DNA of 64,000 bases from Pseudideonella sakaiensis (lineage in GTDB: Bacteria; Pseudomonadota; Gammaproteobacteria; Burkholderiales; Burkholderiaceae_C): positions 80,595 through 144,594 of the forward strand of contig NZ_BBYR01000037.1 in assembly GCF_001293525.1 (NCBI RefSeq). Direction: 5' to 3'. The translations under genes and the position numbers were made by a program. The notes beneath the pieces were generated by a model, which made no database searches, was not told the origin of the DNA, and worked only from the letters and a program-made list of their open reading frames with translations. Positions within the stretch are counted from its first letter, which is position 1; each line of letters begins with the position of its first letter. This document shows, piece by piece, positions 37,127-45,427 of the stretch.

Positions 37127-38973
37127 CGACGGCCGATGACGTGCCCCTCGCGGCGGCGGCCCCGGCCCGCCCGCTGCGCGAGCGGCTGCGCCGGCTGTGG
37201 CCGTATTTCGCCGGCAGCCGGCTGGGCGTGCTGATGGTGCTCGGCGGCGCGCTGGTCGGCGCCGTCACCGAGCCGATGATCCCGGCGCTGATGAAGCCGC
37301 TGCTGGACAGCGGCTTCAACGACAACAGCCTGCCGCTGTGGCTGGTGCCCGTGGTCATCATCGGCCTGTTCGCAGTGCGCAGCGCGGCCGGCTTCGTCGC
37401 GCAGTACGGCCTGTCGTGGACGGCGAACCACGGCATGCTGAACCTGCGGCGCGCGATGTTCGACCGGCTGTTCGAGGCCTCGCCGACGCTGTTCTCGCAG
37501 GCCAGCGCCAGCAGCCTGACCAACACCGTGGTCTACGAGGTGCAGAACGGCACCTACTCGCTCGTCAACTCGCTGCTCACGCTGGTGCGCGACTCGCTGA
37601 TGCTGGTGGCGATGCTCGCCTACCTGCTGTGGCTGAACTGGCAGCTGACGCTGTTCGTCGCGGTGCTGATCCCCGCGGTCGCCTTCGTGATGCGGCACCT
37701 GAGCCGGCGCATCCACCGGCTGGCGGTGCAGGGCCAGGGGGCCGTCGACGACCTGGCCTACGTGGTGGAGGAGAACGTGCTGGCCTGGCGCATCGTGCGC
37801 CTGCACGACGCGCGGGCCGCGCAGTCGCGGCGCTTCGCCGCGGTGAGCCAGGCGCTGCGCCGACTTTCGATCAAGGGGGCGGTGGCGGGTGCCTCGACGA
37901 CGCCGATCACGCAGATGCTGGCCTCGGTGGCGCTGTCGGCGGTGATCGTCGCCGCGCTCTGGCAGGCGCAGCAGGGCAGCGCGTCGGTGGGCAGCTTCGT
38001 TGCCTTCGTCACCGGCATGCTGATGCTGATCGGCCCGATGAAGCACCTGTCGGAAGTGGCCGGCCCGATCACGCGCGGCCTGGCGGCGCTGGAGCGGGCG
38101 ATCACGCTGATCGAGGACAGCCCGCCCGAGGTCGGCGGCCGCTACGACCCGGGGCGGGCCGCGGGCCGGCTCGAACTGCGCGGCGTCGGCCTGCGCTACG
38201 CGAGCGCGTCCGCGCCGGCGCTGGACGGCGTCGACCTGGTCGTGCCGGCCGGGCAGACGGTGGCGCTGGTCGGCCCGTCGGGGGCCGGCAAGTCGACGCT
38301 CGTGAACCTGCTGCCGCGCTTCATCGAGCCGGACCACGGCACGCTGCTGCTCGACGGCCACCCGCTGCGCGACTGGGACGTCGGCGCGCTGCGCCGGCAG
38401 TTCGCGCTGGTCAGCCAGGACGTGGTGCTGTTCAACGACAGCGTGGCCGCCAACGTCGCGCTGGGCGACTGGGTCGACGAGGCCGCGGCCGGCACGCCCG
38501 GCCTGCCACAGGCCGCGCCGGCCGCACGCGCCGCGGTGCGCGAGCGCGTGCTGCGCGCACTGCAGGGCGCCAACCTGATGGAGCACGTGGCGAGCCTGCC
38601 GGCCGGCATCGACAGCGTGATCGGCCACAACGGCAGCCAGCTCTCCGGCGGCCAGCGCCAGCGGCTGGCGATCGCGCGCGCGATCTACAAGGACGCACCG
38701 GTGCTGATCCTCGACGAGGCGACCTCGGCGCTGGACTCCGCGTCCGAGCGCCTCGTGCAGCAGGCGCTGGAGACGCTGATGCAGGGCCGCACCAGCCTGG
38801 TCATCGCGCACCGCCTGTCCACCATCGAGCGCGCCGACCGCATCGTCGCGATGCAGGACGGCCGCATCGTCGAGCAGGGCAGCCATGCCGAGCTGCGCGC
38901 CGCCGGTGGCCTGTACGCGCGGCTGCACGCGCTGCAATTCGGCCGCAACGACACTTCCCCGGAGACCCCATGA
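37123..38973 (+). CDS. msbA: lipid A-core flippase MsbA
   Basis: A 616-residue half-transporter that homodimerises to flip lipid A-core across the inner membrane using ATP. Six membrane helices fall in residues about 25-330, followed by the nucleotide-binding domain: Walker A GPSGAGKST near 399-407, Q-loop LVSQDVVLFNDSV, signature SGGQRQRLAIARAIYKDAPVLILDEATSALD (Walker B with catalytic Glu), and H-loop AHRLST. Length and the LFNDSVAANVA segment fit MsbA. ATG 37123 overlaps the upstream stop. An insertion of about 15 Ala/Pro-rich residues follows GDWVDEAA. Confidence 0.93.
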   Translation: MTTADDVPLAAAAPARPLRERLRRLWPYFAGSRLGVLMVLGGALVGAVTEPMIPALMKPLLDSGFNDNSLPLWLVPVVIIGLFAVRSAAGFVAQYGLSWTANHGMLNLRRAMFDRLFEASPTLFSQASASSLTNTVVYEVQNGTYSLVNSLLTLVRDSLMLVAMLAYLLWLNWQLTLFVAVLIPAVAFVMRHLSRRIHRLAVQGQGAVDDLAYVVEENVLAWRIVRLHDARAAQSRRFAAVSQALRRLSIKGAVAGASTTPITQMLASVALSAVIVAALWQAQQGSASVGSFVAFVTGMLMLIGPMKHLSEVAGPITRGLAALERAITLIEDSPPEVGGRYDPGRAAGRLELRGVGLRYASASAPALDGVDLVVPAGQTVALVGPSGAGKSTLVNLLPRFIEPDHGTLLLDGHPLRDWDVGALRRQFALVSQDVVLFNDSVAANVALGDWVDEAAAGTPGLPQAAPAARAAVRERVLRALQGANLMEHVASLPAGIDSVIGHNGSQLSGGQRQRLAIARAIYKDAPVLILDEATSALDSASERLVQQALETLMQGRTSLVIAHRLSTIERADRIVAMQDGRIVEQGSHAELRAAGGLYARLHALQFGRNDTSPETP

Positions 38974-39572
38974 GCACCGACGCCCGACCGATCAGCCGCT
39001 TCCCCGTGCCCGCGCTCGCGGAGCTGCCCGAGGACATCCGCACGAAACTGCTGGAGGTGCAGGCCAAGGCGGGCTTCGTGCCGAACGTCTTCCTCACGCT
39101 GGCGCACCGCCCCGACGAGTTCCGCGCCTTCGTGGCCTACCACGATGCGCTGATCCTGCGCCCCTCGGGCCTGAGCAAGGGCGAGAAGGAGATGGTCATC
39201 GTGGCCACCAGCGGCGCCAACCGCTGCCTCTACTGCGTGGTGGCGCACGGCGCGATCCTGCGCATCTACGAGAAGAACCCGCTGCTGGCCGACCAGATCG
39301 CGGTGAACCACCGCAAGGCCGACATCACGCCGCGCCAGGCCGCGATGCTGGACTTCGCGATGAAGGTCTGCCTCGATTCGGCCGGCCTCGGCGAGGCCGA
39401 CTTCGCCGCGCTGGCCGCCCACGGCTTCACGCTGGAGGACGCCTGGGACATCGGCGCGATCACCGCGCTGTTCGGCCTGTCCAATCGGATGGCGAACCTC
39501 ACCTCGATGCGGCCGAACGACGAGTTCTACCTGATGGGCCGGGTGCCGAAGGCGTCCGCGCCGGCCGCCTGA
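38970..39572 (+). CDS. peroxidase-related (AhpD-like) protein
   Basis: A 200-residue helical protein of the carboxymuconolactone decarboxylase/AhpD superfamily, most like the uncharacterised peroxidase-related group. The redox motif is NRCLYCVVAHGAILR (CxxC then His at spacing 3). Other features are FVPNVFLTLAHRPDEFRAF, GLSKGEKEMVIVATSGAN and FGLSNRMANLTSMRPNDEFYLMGR. It starts at ATG 38970 overlapping the msbA stop. A redox enzyme inside an LPS export operon is unexpected; it may simply be hitch-hiking or protect envelope biogenesis. Confidence 0.88.
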   Translation: MSTDARPISRFPVPALAELPEDIRTKLLEVQAKAGFVPNVFLTLAHRPDEFRAFVAYHDALILRPSGLSKGEKEMVIVATSGANRCLYCVVAHGAILRIYEKNPLLADQIAVNHRKADITPRQAAMLDFAMKVCLDSAGLGEADFAALAAHGFTLEDAWDIGAITALFGLSNRMANLTSMRPNDEFYLMGRVPKASAPAA

Positions 39573-39588
39573 GCGCCCGCTGCCGCCC

Positions 39589-40401
39589 ATGCGCTACCGC
39601 ATCGTCATCCCGGTCCTGAACCAGCTGCACTTCACGCGCCAGTGCGTGGAGAACCTGCTCGCCCACGGCACGCCGCCGGAGGCGATCCTGGTGATCGACA
39701 ACGGCAGCAGCGACGACACGCCGGCCTGGCTGGCCTCGATGCCGCAGCTGCCGTCCGTGCGCAACCCGGTCAACCTCGGCTGCGGCGGCGCCTGGACGCA
39801 GGGTGCGCTGCTCAGCGGCGAGGCCGACTGGGTGGTGCTGCTGAACAACGACATCGTCTCCGGCCACGCCTTCGTGCCGGCGATGCTCGACGCGGCGGAC
39901 CGCTTCGGCCTCGACGTGGTGAGCTGCGCGATGGTCGAGCGCGAGCTCGACTACCCGCTGGAGACCTTCACCGCCGAGTTCGTCGCCGAGATGCGCGACG
40001 TGCTCCGGCGCGGGTGGTTCCACGGCGTGTGCTTCGCGGTGCGCCGGCCGGTGTTCGAGCGCATCGGCTTCCCCGACACCGACCGGCTGCTGTTCGGCCG
40101 CGAGGACAGCGAGTTCCTGTGGCGCTGCCGGCGCCACGACGTGCCGGTGGGCACGGTCGGCGCGGCGCTGCTGCACCACTTCGGCTCGATCACCCAGGAC
40201 GCGATCCGCCGCGAGACCGGCGTGCGCAAGTTCGGCGACCACCGCTACTTCTACGCCCGCATCGGCCTGAACTGGTGGGGCCGCCAGCGCGCGAAGTTCG
40301 CGCGCAAGGCGCAGACGCGGCGCTGGGTGCACGAGGAGCGGGCCGCGCACGGCCGCACGCTGCACATGGTGCACGCGGGCGGCGGCTGGGAACACCGCTG
40401 A
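39589..40401 (+). CDS. family 2 glycosyltransferase
   Basis: A 270-residue GT-A fold enzyme: RYRIVIPVLNQLHFTRQCVENLLAHG, ILVIDNGSSDDT, and the metal-binding WVVLLNNDIV where NND replaces the usual DxD. The acceptor region includes WFHGVCFAVRRPVFERIGFPDTDRLLFGREDSEFLWRCRR, a common pattern in rhamnosyl- and galactofuranosyl-transferase-like enzymes. It is 16 bases after the AhpD-like gene and 10 before a methyltransferase gene, in a run of cell-surface glycan genes. Donor and acceptor unknown. Confidence 0.85.
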   Translation: MRYRIVIPVLNQLHFTRQCVENLLAHGTPPEAILVIDNGSSDDTPAWLASMPQLPSVRNPVNLGCGGAWTQGALLSGEADWVVLLNNDIVSGHAFVPAMLDAADRFGLDVVSCAMVERELDYPLETFTAEFVAEMRDVLRRGWFHGVCFAVRRPVFERIGFPDTDRLLFGREDSEFLWRCRRHDVPVGTVGAALLHHFGSITQDAIRRETGVRKFGDHRYFYARIGLNWWGRQRAKFARKAQTRRWVHEERAAHGRTLHMVHAGGGWEHR

Positions 40402-40411
40402 AGGCCGCGCG

Positions 40412-41038
40412 ATGGCATCTCCCTCGCTCCACGACCCCCACGACCCGCACGCCGCGGCCCGCGCGCGCCACCTCGACCTCGGCTGCGGCGCCGCGCCGCG
40501 CAACCCCTATGGCCGGCCCGCGCTGCACGGCATCGACATCCGGCCCTTCGCGGCGCAGGTGCCCTTCGAGTTCCGCGCGGCCAACGTCGTGGTCGACCCC
40601 ATCCCCTACGAGGCCGACCACTTCGGCTCGGTCTCCGCCTTCGACTTCCTCGAGCACGTGCCGCGCGTGCTGCCGGCGCCCGGCGGGGGCACCCGCTTCC
40701 CCTTCGTCGAGCTGATGGGCGAGGTCTGGCGGGTGCTCGCGCCGGGCGGGCGCTTCTATGCGCTGACGCCGGTGTTCCCGCACCCCGAGGTGTTCCAGGA
40801 CCCGACCCACGTCAACGTGCTGACCGTGCGCACGCACGAGTACTTCTGCGGCGAGCGACCCTACGCCGCGAACTACGGCTTCCCCGGGCGCTTCCGCGCG
40901 CTGCGCGCCGAGCGCGTGGTCTCGCGCGACGCCGAGCAGGCCGGCGACTTCGACTGGGCGCAGCGCCTGCGGCGCTGGCGGCGCCGGCTCAAGGGCCAGC
41001 TCAGCCACGTCTGCTGGGAGCTCGAAGCCATCAAATGA
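40412..41038 (+). CDS. SAM-dependent methyltransferase
   Basis: A 208-residue class I methyltransferase: motif I HLDLGCGAAPRNPYG near residue 20, HGIDIRPF, the motif around SVSAFDFLEHVPRVL, and LMGEVWRVLAPGGRFYALTPVFPHPEVFQDPTHVNVLTV, typical of sugar-pathway methyltransferases associated with O-antigen and capsule genes. It probably methylates a glycan sugar or lipid-linked intermediate. It overlaps the next glycosyltransferase gene by four bases (ATGA). Confidence 0.82.
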   Translation: MASPSLHDPHDPHAAARARHLDLGCGAAPRNPYGRPALHGIDIRPFAAQVPFEFRAANVVVDPIPYEADHFGSVSAFDFLEHVPRVLPAPGGGTRFPFVELMGEVWRVLAPGGRFYALTPVFPHPEVFQDPTHVNVLTVRTHEYFCGERPYAANYGFPGRFRALRAERVVSRDAEQAGDFDWAQRLRRWRRRLKGQLSHVCWELEAIK

Positions 41039-42009
41039 GCGCGCCGCCGCGGCTCAGCCTGCTGCTGATGGGCTACCAGCAGCGCGCGACGGTGGAGCAG
41101 GCCGTCGCGTCCTGCCTCGCGCAGACCGGCGCGCCGCTGCAGATCGTGCTGTCCGACGACGCGTCGACCGACGGCAGCTACGAGGCGATGGCGCGGCTCG
41201 CCGCGGCCTACCGCGGCCCGCACCGCGTGCAGCTGAACCGCAACCCGCGCAACCTCGGCATCGGCGGCCACTTCAACCGGCTGGTCGAGCTGGCCGACGG
41301 CGAGCTGCTGGTGCTGGCGGCCGGCGACGACGTCTCGCTGCCGCAGCGCTGCGAACGCATCGCCGCCGCGTGGGAGGCCGCAGGCCGGCGGCCCGACCTG
41401 GTCGCCCACCCCTTGATCGACCTCGACGCCGACGGCGTGCGCCACGGCACGATCGCGGTCGACGACCTGGCCCGCTGGGACCTGGCGCGCTGGGTGCGCG
41501 AGCGCCCGCGCGTGGTGGGCGCCGGCCATGCGTGGACGCGCCGGCTCGACGAGCGCTTCGGCCCGCTCGACCCCGCCATCGCCTACGAGGACCAGGTGCA
41601 TGCGCTGCGCGCGCTGCTCGGCGGCGGCGCGATCACGCTCGACGAGCCGCTGGTGGCCTACCGCCGCGGCGGCACCTCGGCCAGCGCGCGCCCGGCCAGC
41701 GCCGAGGCCGTGCGCGCGCGGCTGCAGCTGCAGAACCGGCGCCACCTCGCCGAGGCCGAGCAGCTGCTGCAGGACGCGCGCACCGCCGGCGCCGAAGCCG
41801 TGCTCGCGCCGGCGCTGCTGCCGGAGCTGGCGCGCCAGCGCGCCTTCGCAGCCCAGCTCGCGGCCGCCGGCTGGGCCGAGGCCTGGCGAGCGTTGCGGGC
41901 GCACCCGCAGGCGCCGCTGGCCTGGCGCCTGCGCAAGGCCTGGGCGGTGCGCATGGCGGCGCTCGCCGCCTGGCGCCACCGACGCGCGCGCGCGGGCGCG
42001 CAGACCTGA
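41035..42009 (+). CDS. family 2 glycosyltransferase
   Basis: A 324-residue enzyme: LSLLLMGYQQRATVEQAVASCLAQTGAPLQIVLSDDASTDGSYE, NPRNLGIGGHFNRLVELADGELLVLAAGDDVS (metal-binding GDD), then IAYEDQVHALRALLGG and VAYRRGGTSASA. The last 90 residues are helical and Ala/Arg-rich. ATG 41035 overlaps the methyltransferase stop. It is the last gene of the plus-strand surface-glycan run. Substrate unknown. Confidence 0.83.
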   Translation: MSAPPRLSLLLMGYQQRATVEQAVASCLAQTGAPLQIVLSDDASTDGSYEAMARLAAAYRGPHRVQLNRNPRNLGIGGHFNRLVELADGELLVLAAGDDVSLPQRCERIAAAWEAAGRRPDLVAHPLIDLDADGVRHGTIAVDDLARWDLARWVRERPRVVGAGHAWTRRLDERFGPLDPAIAYEDQVHALRALLGGGAITLDEPLVAYRRGGTSASARPASAEAVRARLQLQNRRHLAEAEQLLQDARTAGAEAVLAPALLPELARQRAFAAQLAAAGWAEAWRALRAHPQAPLAWRLRKAWAVRMAALAAWRHRRARAGAQT

Positions 42010-42136
42010 TCGACAACGACCAAGCCGGCGCCACCGCCGCGCGCGGGCGCGCACGGAGCGACCGGCGCGGCGGGAAGGCGCCGGTCGATCCGGCCCCCGC
42101 CCCGGCGCAGCACCGCCCGACCCGGCGGGCGCGCCC

Positions 42137-43303
42137 TCACCTCCCCGCCGGCGTCCGCAGCAGCGTCCGCGCGAGCGCCAGCACCCGCTCCGGGCCGATC
42201 GACTGCAGGCAGTCGCTGCGGCTCGCGTCGTGGCCCTCGCAGCCGGCCCCGTTGCAGGGCACGCAGGACTGGGTGCCCTGCAGCAGCCAGACGCCCGGGC
42301 GCTGCTGCAGCCCGTCGTCGCTGCGCGGCAGCCACGGCTGGCGCGCCGGGTGGCCGGCCGGCCAGGGGCCGAAGATGCGCGGGTCGACCGGCCCGTAGAG
42401 CGCGATCGTCGGCACGCCGACGGCCGCGGCGAGGTGGGTGATCGAGGTGTCGGGGCCGATGTAGAGCGCGGCACGGGCGAGCAGCGCGGCGACCTGGTTC
42501 AGGTCCAGCTGGCCGGCCACGTCCAGCACCTCGCCGGGCGGGTTGCCCCGGGCGGCCTCGCGCACCTCGGCCACGCGCTGCCGGTCGGCCGCCGAGCCGC
42601 TGCCGGTCAGCACGACCGGGCGGCCGTCCGCCGCGAGGCCGCGCACCAGCGCCGCGCAGTGGGCCAGCGGCCACTGCTTGTAGGCCACCAGCGACGGCAC
42701 CTGCAGCACCACCGGCGCCACCGGCCAGCGCGACAGCGCCGCGTCGACCTCGGCCGGCAGCGGCGCCGCGGGCGGCGGCACCACGGCCACCGCGGGCTCG
42801 CCGGCACCGACCGGCGCCGGCCGCTCGGGCGGCGCGCCCGCGGCGGGCGAGCGCGGTGCGCCGACCGGCGTGTCGGACCAGGGGTCGAGCAGCGCCAGCT
42901 TCTCCAGCACCACGTGGCTGCGCGACGCGGGCACCTCCACCGCATGCGCGAGCAGGCGGCGCTGCCACCAGCTCTTGTCGCGGTGCCAGGTGACGAGGCC
43001 GGCGCGCCGCGGCGCCGCGACCCAGCCGTAGAGGTGGGCCCGGTCGCTCGGCTGCGCGACCAGCGCCAGGTCGTAGCGGCGCCACAGCCGGCGCACCGCC
43101 GGCCAGGCGCGGCGCCAGCCCCCGGACGGCGCTTCGATCAAGGCGTCGATGTCCGGGTTGCCGCGCAGCAGGCCGAGCGTGCCGGCGAAGCCGAGCACCT
43201 CGAGCCGGGCCTGCGGCCAGCGCTGGCGCGCCGCGCGGATCAGCGGCGTGGTCAGCAGCACGTCGCCGAGCTGGCGCGTGACGATGACCAGGATGCGCTG
43301 CAT
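42137..43303 (-). CDS. family 9 glycosyltransferase, ADP-heptose:LPS heptosyltransferase-like
   Basis: A 388-residue GT-B enzyme. The N-terminal half has RILVIVTRQLGDVLLTTPLIRAARQRWPQARLEVLGF, and the C-terminal half has PVVLTGSGSAADR, DVAGQLDLNQVAALLARAALYIGPDTSITHLAAAVGVPTIALYGPVDPRIFGPW. These are the classic WaaC/WaaF-like heptosyltransferase motifs. The C-terminal Cys-rich stretch SCVPCNGAGCEG...SDCLQ is common in one subfamily. A Pro/Ala-rich insertion of about 40 residues splits the two lobes. It follows the gene at 43672-43304 with no gap. Confidence 0.85.
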   Translation of the reverse strand: MQRILVIVTRQLGDVLLTTPLIRAARQRWPQARLEVLGFAGTLGLLRGNPDIDALIEAPSGGWRRAWPAVRRLWRRYDLALVAQPSDRAHLYGWVAAPRRAGLVTWHRDKSWWQRRLLAHAVEVPASRSHVVLEKLALLDPWSDTPVGAPRSPAAGAPPERPAPVGAGEPAVAVVPPPAAPLPAEVDAALSRWPVAPVVLQVPSLVAYKQWPLAHCAALVRGLAADGRPVVLTGSGSAADRQRVAEVREAARGNPPGEVLDVAGQLDLNQVAALLARAALYIGPDTSITHLAAAVGVPTIALYGPVDPRIFGPWPAGHPARQPWLPRSDDGLQQRPGVWLLQGTQSCVPCNGAGCEGHDASRSDCLQSIGPERVLALARTLLRTPAGR

Positions 43304-43672
43304 TCAGCCCGGCGTCCGCGGCAGGTCGCCGGCGGCGGCTTCGTCCGTCCGGCCGCCCACCGGCAGCGGCCCGGGATCCTCCCAGCCCATCAGCTCGGCC
43401 AGGCGGCGCACCACCCAGCGGCCCTCCTCGCGCGACACCGGCGGCGGATCGCCGAGGTGCAGGCCGCGCTCGCAGCGCTCCAGCACGTCGATCTCGGCGA
43501 TGCCGAGGCGGAAGATCGTCTCGCGCGCGGTCTCGACCAGCAGGTTCGCGAGGTCCTCGCAGAACTCGTGGCGCGCGATCAGCGCCTCGCGCGGCAGCGT
43601 CGGCTTCAGCCGCCCGGGCGGCAGGTAGAGCGCGACGAAGGAGGGGGGAACGTCGATCTGGGAGTCGGCCAC
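43304..43672 (-). CDS. conserved hypothetical protein, Burkholderiales-type
   Basis: A 122-residue soluble helical protein. It begins VADSQIDVPPSFVALYLPPGRLKPTLPREALIARHEFCEDLANLL and continues with ARETIFRLGIAEIDVLERCERGL and EEGRWVVRRLAELMGWEDPG. Relatives in Burkholderiales are often labelled ATPase with chaperone activity, but no ATP-binding motif is visible here, so that label is not supported. The start is GTG 43672, since the upstream extension is low-complexity. Its stop abuts the heptosyltransferase ATG. Confidence 0.72.
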   Translation of the reverse strand: MADSQIDVPPSFVALYLPPGRLKPTLPREALIARHEFCEDLANLLVETARETIFRLGIAEIDVLERCERGLHLGDPPPVSREEGRWVVRRLAELMGWEDPGPLPVGGRTDEAAAGDLPRTPG

Positions 43673-43695
43673 GGCCGATTGTCGCAGCAGGCTAG

Positions 43696-43731
43696 GGCGC
43701 GGCTGGCGCGGCTGGCGCGGCTGGCTCGGCC
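43696..43731 (+). repeat. 9-bp tandem repeat
   Basis: Three exact copies of GGCGCGGCT (43696-43722) followed by one imperfect copy, in the 180-base divergent gap between the gene at 43672 and the MarR gene at 43852. It may vary in copy number by slippage; it lies upstream of both divergent promoters. Confidence 0.6.
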
Positions 43732-43837
43732 GGAGCGGCCGAAGGCCGCTGCTGGCCGCCCGGGCCGCCGGAGCCGCCTGGACCGCCGCGGTCCGACGGG
43801 GCAGCAGGAGCCGGCCGGAGGCGGCCGCCGGCCTGCG

Positions 43838-43843
43838 TACACT
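43838..43843 (+). promoter_or_regulatory. candidate -10 hexamer of a leaderless promoter
   Basis: TACACT ends eight bases before the ATG at 43852 of the MarR gene. No ribosome-binding site lies between, which fits transcription starting at the start codon. No convincing -35 is seen. Confidence 0.4.
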
Positions 43844-43851
43844 GCCTGCCC

Positions 43852-44316
43852 ATGCCGCCGACCGAGCCCTCCGACGCCGCCCCACCGCTGCACGACGAGC
43901 CCGGCCACCTGCTGCGCCGGGCCCACCAGGCGGCGGTGGCGGCCTTCCACGCCACCCACGGGCGCGACGTGACGCCGGTGCAGTTCGCCGTGCTGCGCGC
44001 GCTGGCCGACCGGCCGGGCATCGACCAGGTCACGCTGGCAGAGGTGGTCGCGCTCGACACCTCGACCACGGCCGACATCGCCGCGCGGCTCGACGCCAAG
44101 GGCTGGATCGTGCGCGAGCTGCTCGCGCGCCGCCAGCGCGCCCTCTACCTCACGCCGACCGGCGAGGCGGTGCTGGCCGCGATGCTGCCGCGGGTGGCGC
44201 CGATGGGCGAAGCCCTGCTCGCGCCGCTGGGGCCGGAGGAGCGCCGGCAGTTCCTGGCGCTGCTGCAGCGGCTGGTGCAGCCGGACGGCCCGGCGACGAC
44301 CGACGCGCCGGACTGA
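43852..44316 (+). CDS. MarR-family transcriptional regulator
   Basis: A 154-residue winged-helix regulator: LRRAHQAAVAAFHATHGRDVTPVQFAVLRALADRPGIDQVTLAEVVALDTSTTADIAARLDAKGWIVRELLARRQRALYLTPTGEAVLA. Helix-turn-helix at about residues 65-90 and wing at about 95-110. The start codon has no Shine-Dalgarno; a TACACT hexamer lies eight bases upstream. No target genes are evident; the divergent heptosyltransferase operon is a positional candidate only. Confidence 0.87.
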   Translation: MPPTEPSDAAPPLHDEPGHLLRRAHQAAVAAFHATHGRDVTPVQFAVLRALADRPGIDQVTLAEVVALDTSTTADIAARLDAKGWIVRELLARRQRALYLTPTGEAVLAAMLPRVAPMGEALLAPLGPEERRQFLALLQRLVQPDGPATTDAPD

Positions 44317-44413
44317 CACCGCGCTGCCGCGACGCCCCGCCCCGGGCCCGGCGCCGAAGGCGACGCGCAGTGCCGCCGGCCAGGCCGGTTGCCTTCCGGA
44401 GCCCGGGCAGCGT

Positions 44414-45295
44414 TCAGGCCGCCGCCACCCGCACGGCCGCGCCGGCAACCGCCTCCCCGGGCGAGGCCGGCGCCACCGGCCGCGCCACCGGCACGTAGTC
44501 ACCGGCATGCGCGGCCAGCCAGGCCTCGGCCGCCGAGGCATCGTGGTCGTGCGGGTGGAAGCCGGGCGCGAGGTAGTCGCGCCAGGGGCCGCGGTTGCCG
44601 CGCACCAGCCCGTCGCGGCCGAACAGGAAGGCCGCGCCGGCGCGCCAGGTCGACCAGCGCCACAGCGTGCCGTCGCGCCGCAGGTTGTGCAGGGTCTGGC
44701 GCAGCGCGTCGGTGATGAAGAAGACCGTGATGCGCCGGAACCAGCGGATGCGCCAGGCCTCGTCGCCGCCGAGCGCGCGGTAGACGTCGAAGGCCACGTG
44801 GCGATGTTCCGATTCCTCGGCCGCGTGCCACAGCCACAGCGTCGCGAGGCGCGGGTCGCGTTGGCCGAGCCGCTCGGGGCGGCGCAGCATCCAGTCGGCC
44901 AGGATCGACGTGAAGTGCTCGAAGGCGGCGGTCACGGCGAGTGCGTGGCGCGGGTCCAGGCCCTCCAGGCGGCGCTGGCGCCGCAGCGCGCGCGGCGCCC
45001 AGCGGTTCTCCAGCCCCAGCGCCTCGAGGTGGCCGTTGTAGAGGCCGTGCAGCCGGCGGTGCGTCGCCTCCTGGCCGACGAAGCCCTGCACGTCCGCCTG
45101 CAGCCGCGCCTGCTCGGCCGGCGGCAGCGCCTTCCAGCCGGCGCGCACCGCGTCGATGAAGAACTGCTCGCCGACCGGGAAGCTCATCGACAGCGCGTTC
45201 AGGAAGGCGGTGCGGAAGGGGTCGCCATCGCACCAGTGGCGCGCGATCGGCGCCTCCATGTCGACCAGCAGGCGGCGTACGACGAGTTCAGTCAT
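44414..45295 (-). CDS. metal-dependent hydrolase-like protein (COG3687/PF10118)
   Basis: A 293-residue helical protein with the His/Glu pattern of the predicted metal-dependent hydrolase family: SFPVGEQFFIDAVR, GQEATHRRLHGLYN, TAAFEHFTSILADWML and LWLWHAAEESEHRHVAFDVYRAL, resembling a ferritin-like di-metal core. The start ATG 45295 has AAGGAT upstream. The activity is not established for the family. It is divergent from a TetR gene, with two GTAC-containing palindromes between them, so regulation by that TetR is likely. Confidence 0.82.
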   Translation of the reverse strand: MTELVVRRLLVDMEAPIARHWCDGDPFRTAFLNALSMSFPVGEQFFIDAVRAGWKALPPAEQARLQADVQGFVGQEATHRRLHGLYNGHLEALGLENRWAPRALRRQRRLEGLDPRHALAVTAAFEHFTSILADWMLRRPERLGQRDPRLATLWLWHAAEESEHRHVAFDVYRALGGDEAWRIRWFRRITVFFITDALRQTLHNLRRDGTLWRWSTWRAGAAFLFGRDGLVRGNRGPWRDYLAPGFHPHDHDASAAEAWLAAHAGDYVPVARPVAPASPGEAVAGAAVRVAAA

Positions 45296-45366
45296 CGGGG
45301 GGATCCTTGCGGTCGGTGGGCGGGTGGGCAGGGAGCGGGTGGGCGGGAAGCGGGAGGGCAGGAAGC

Positions 45367-45384
45367 CGGTACGCCTCCGTACCG
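45367..45384. promoter_or_regulatory. palindromic operator candidate 1 in divergent TetR promoter region
   Basis: CGGTACG-CCTC-CGTACCG has perfect 7-bp arms. It shares the GGTAC half-site with the palindrome at 45404-45419; the centres are 36 bases apart. It lies between the hydrolase gene at 45295 and the TetR gene at 45428, as expected for autoregulation by the TetR protein. Confidence 0.6.
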
Positions 45385-45403
45385 ATGATGGGGCCGGGCC
45401 GGC

Positions 45404-45419
45404 GGTACCGTCAAGTACC
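45404..45419. promoter_or_regulatory. palindromic operator candidate 2 in divergent TetR promoter region
   Basis: GGTAC-CGTCAA-GTACC has perfect 5-bp arms and ends nine bases before the TetR start codon. Together with the palindrome at 45367 it forms a pair of probable TetR sites covering the divergent promoters. Confidence 0.55.
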
Positions 45420-45427
45420 ATCGCGCC

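Noticed and set aside
43304..43672. ATPase with chaperone activity label for the small protein
   Set aside because: No Walker or other ATP-binding motif is visible in 122 residues.
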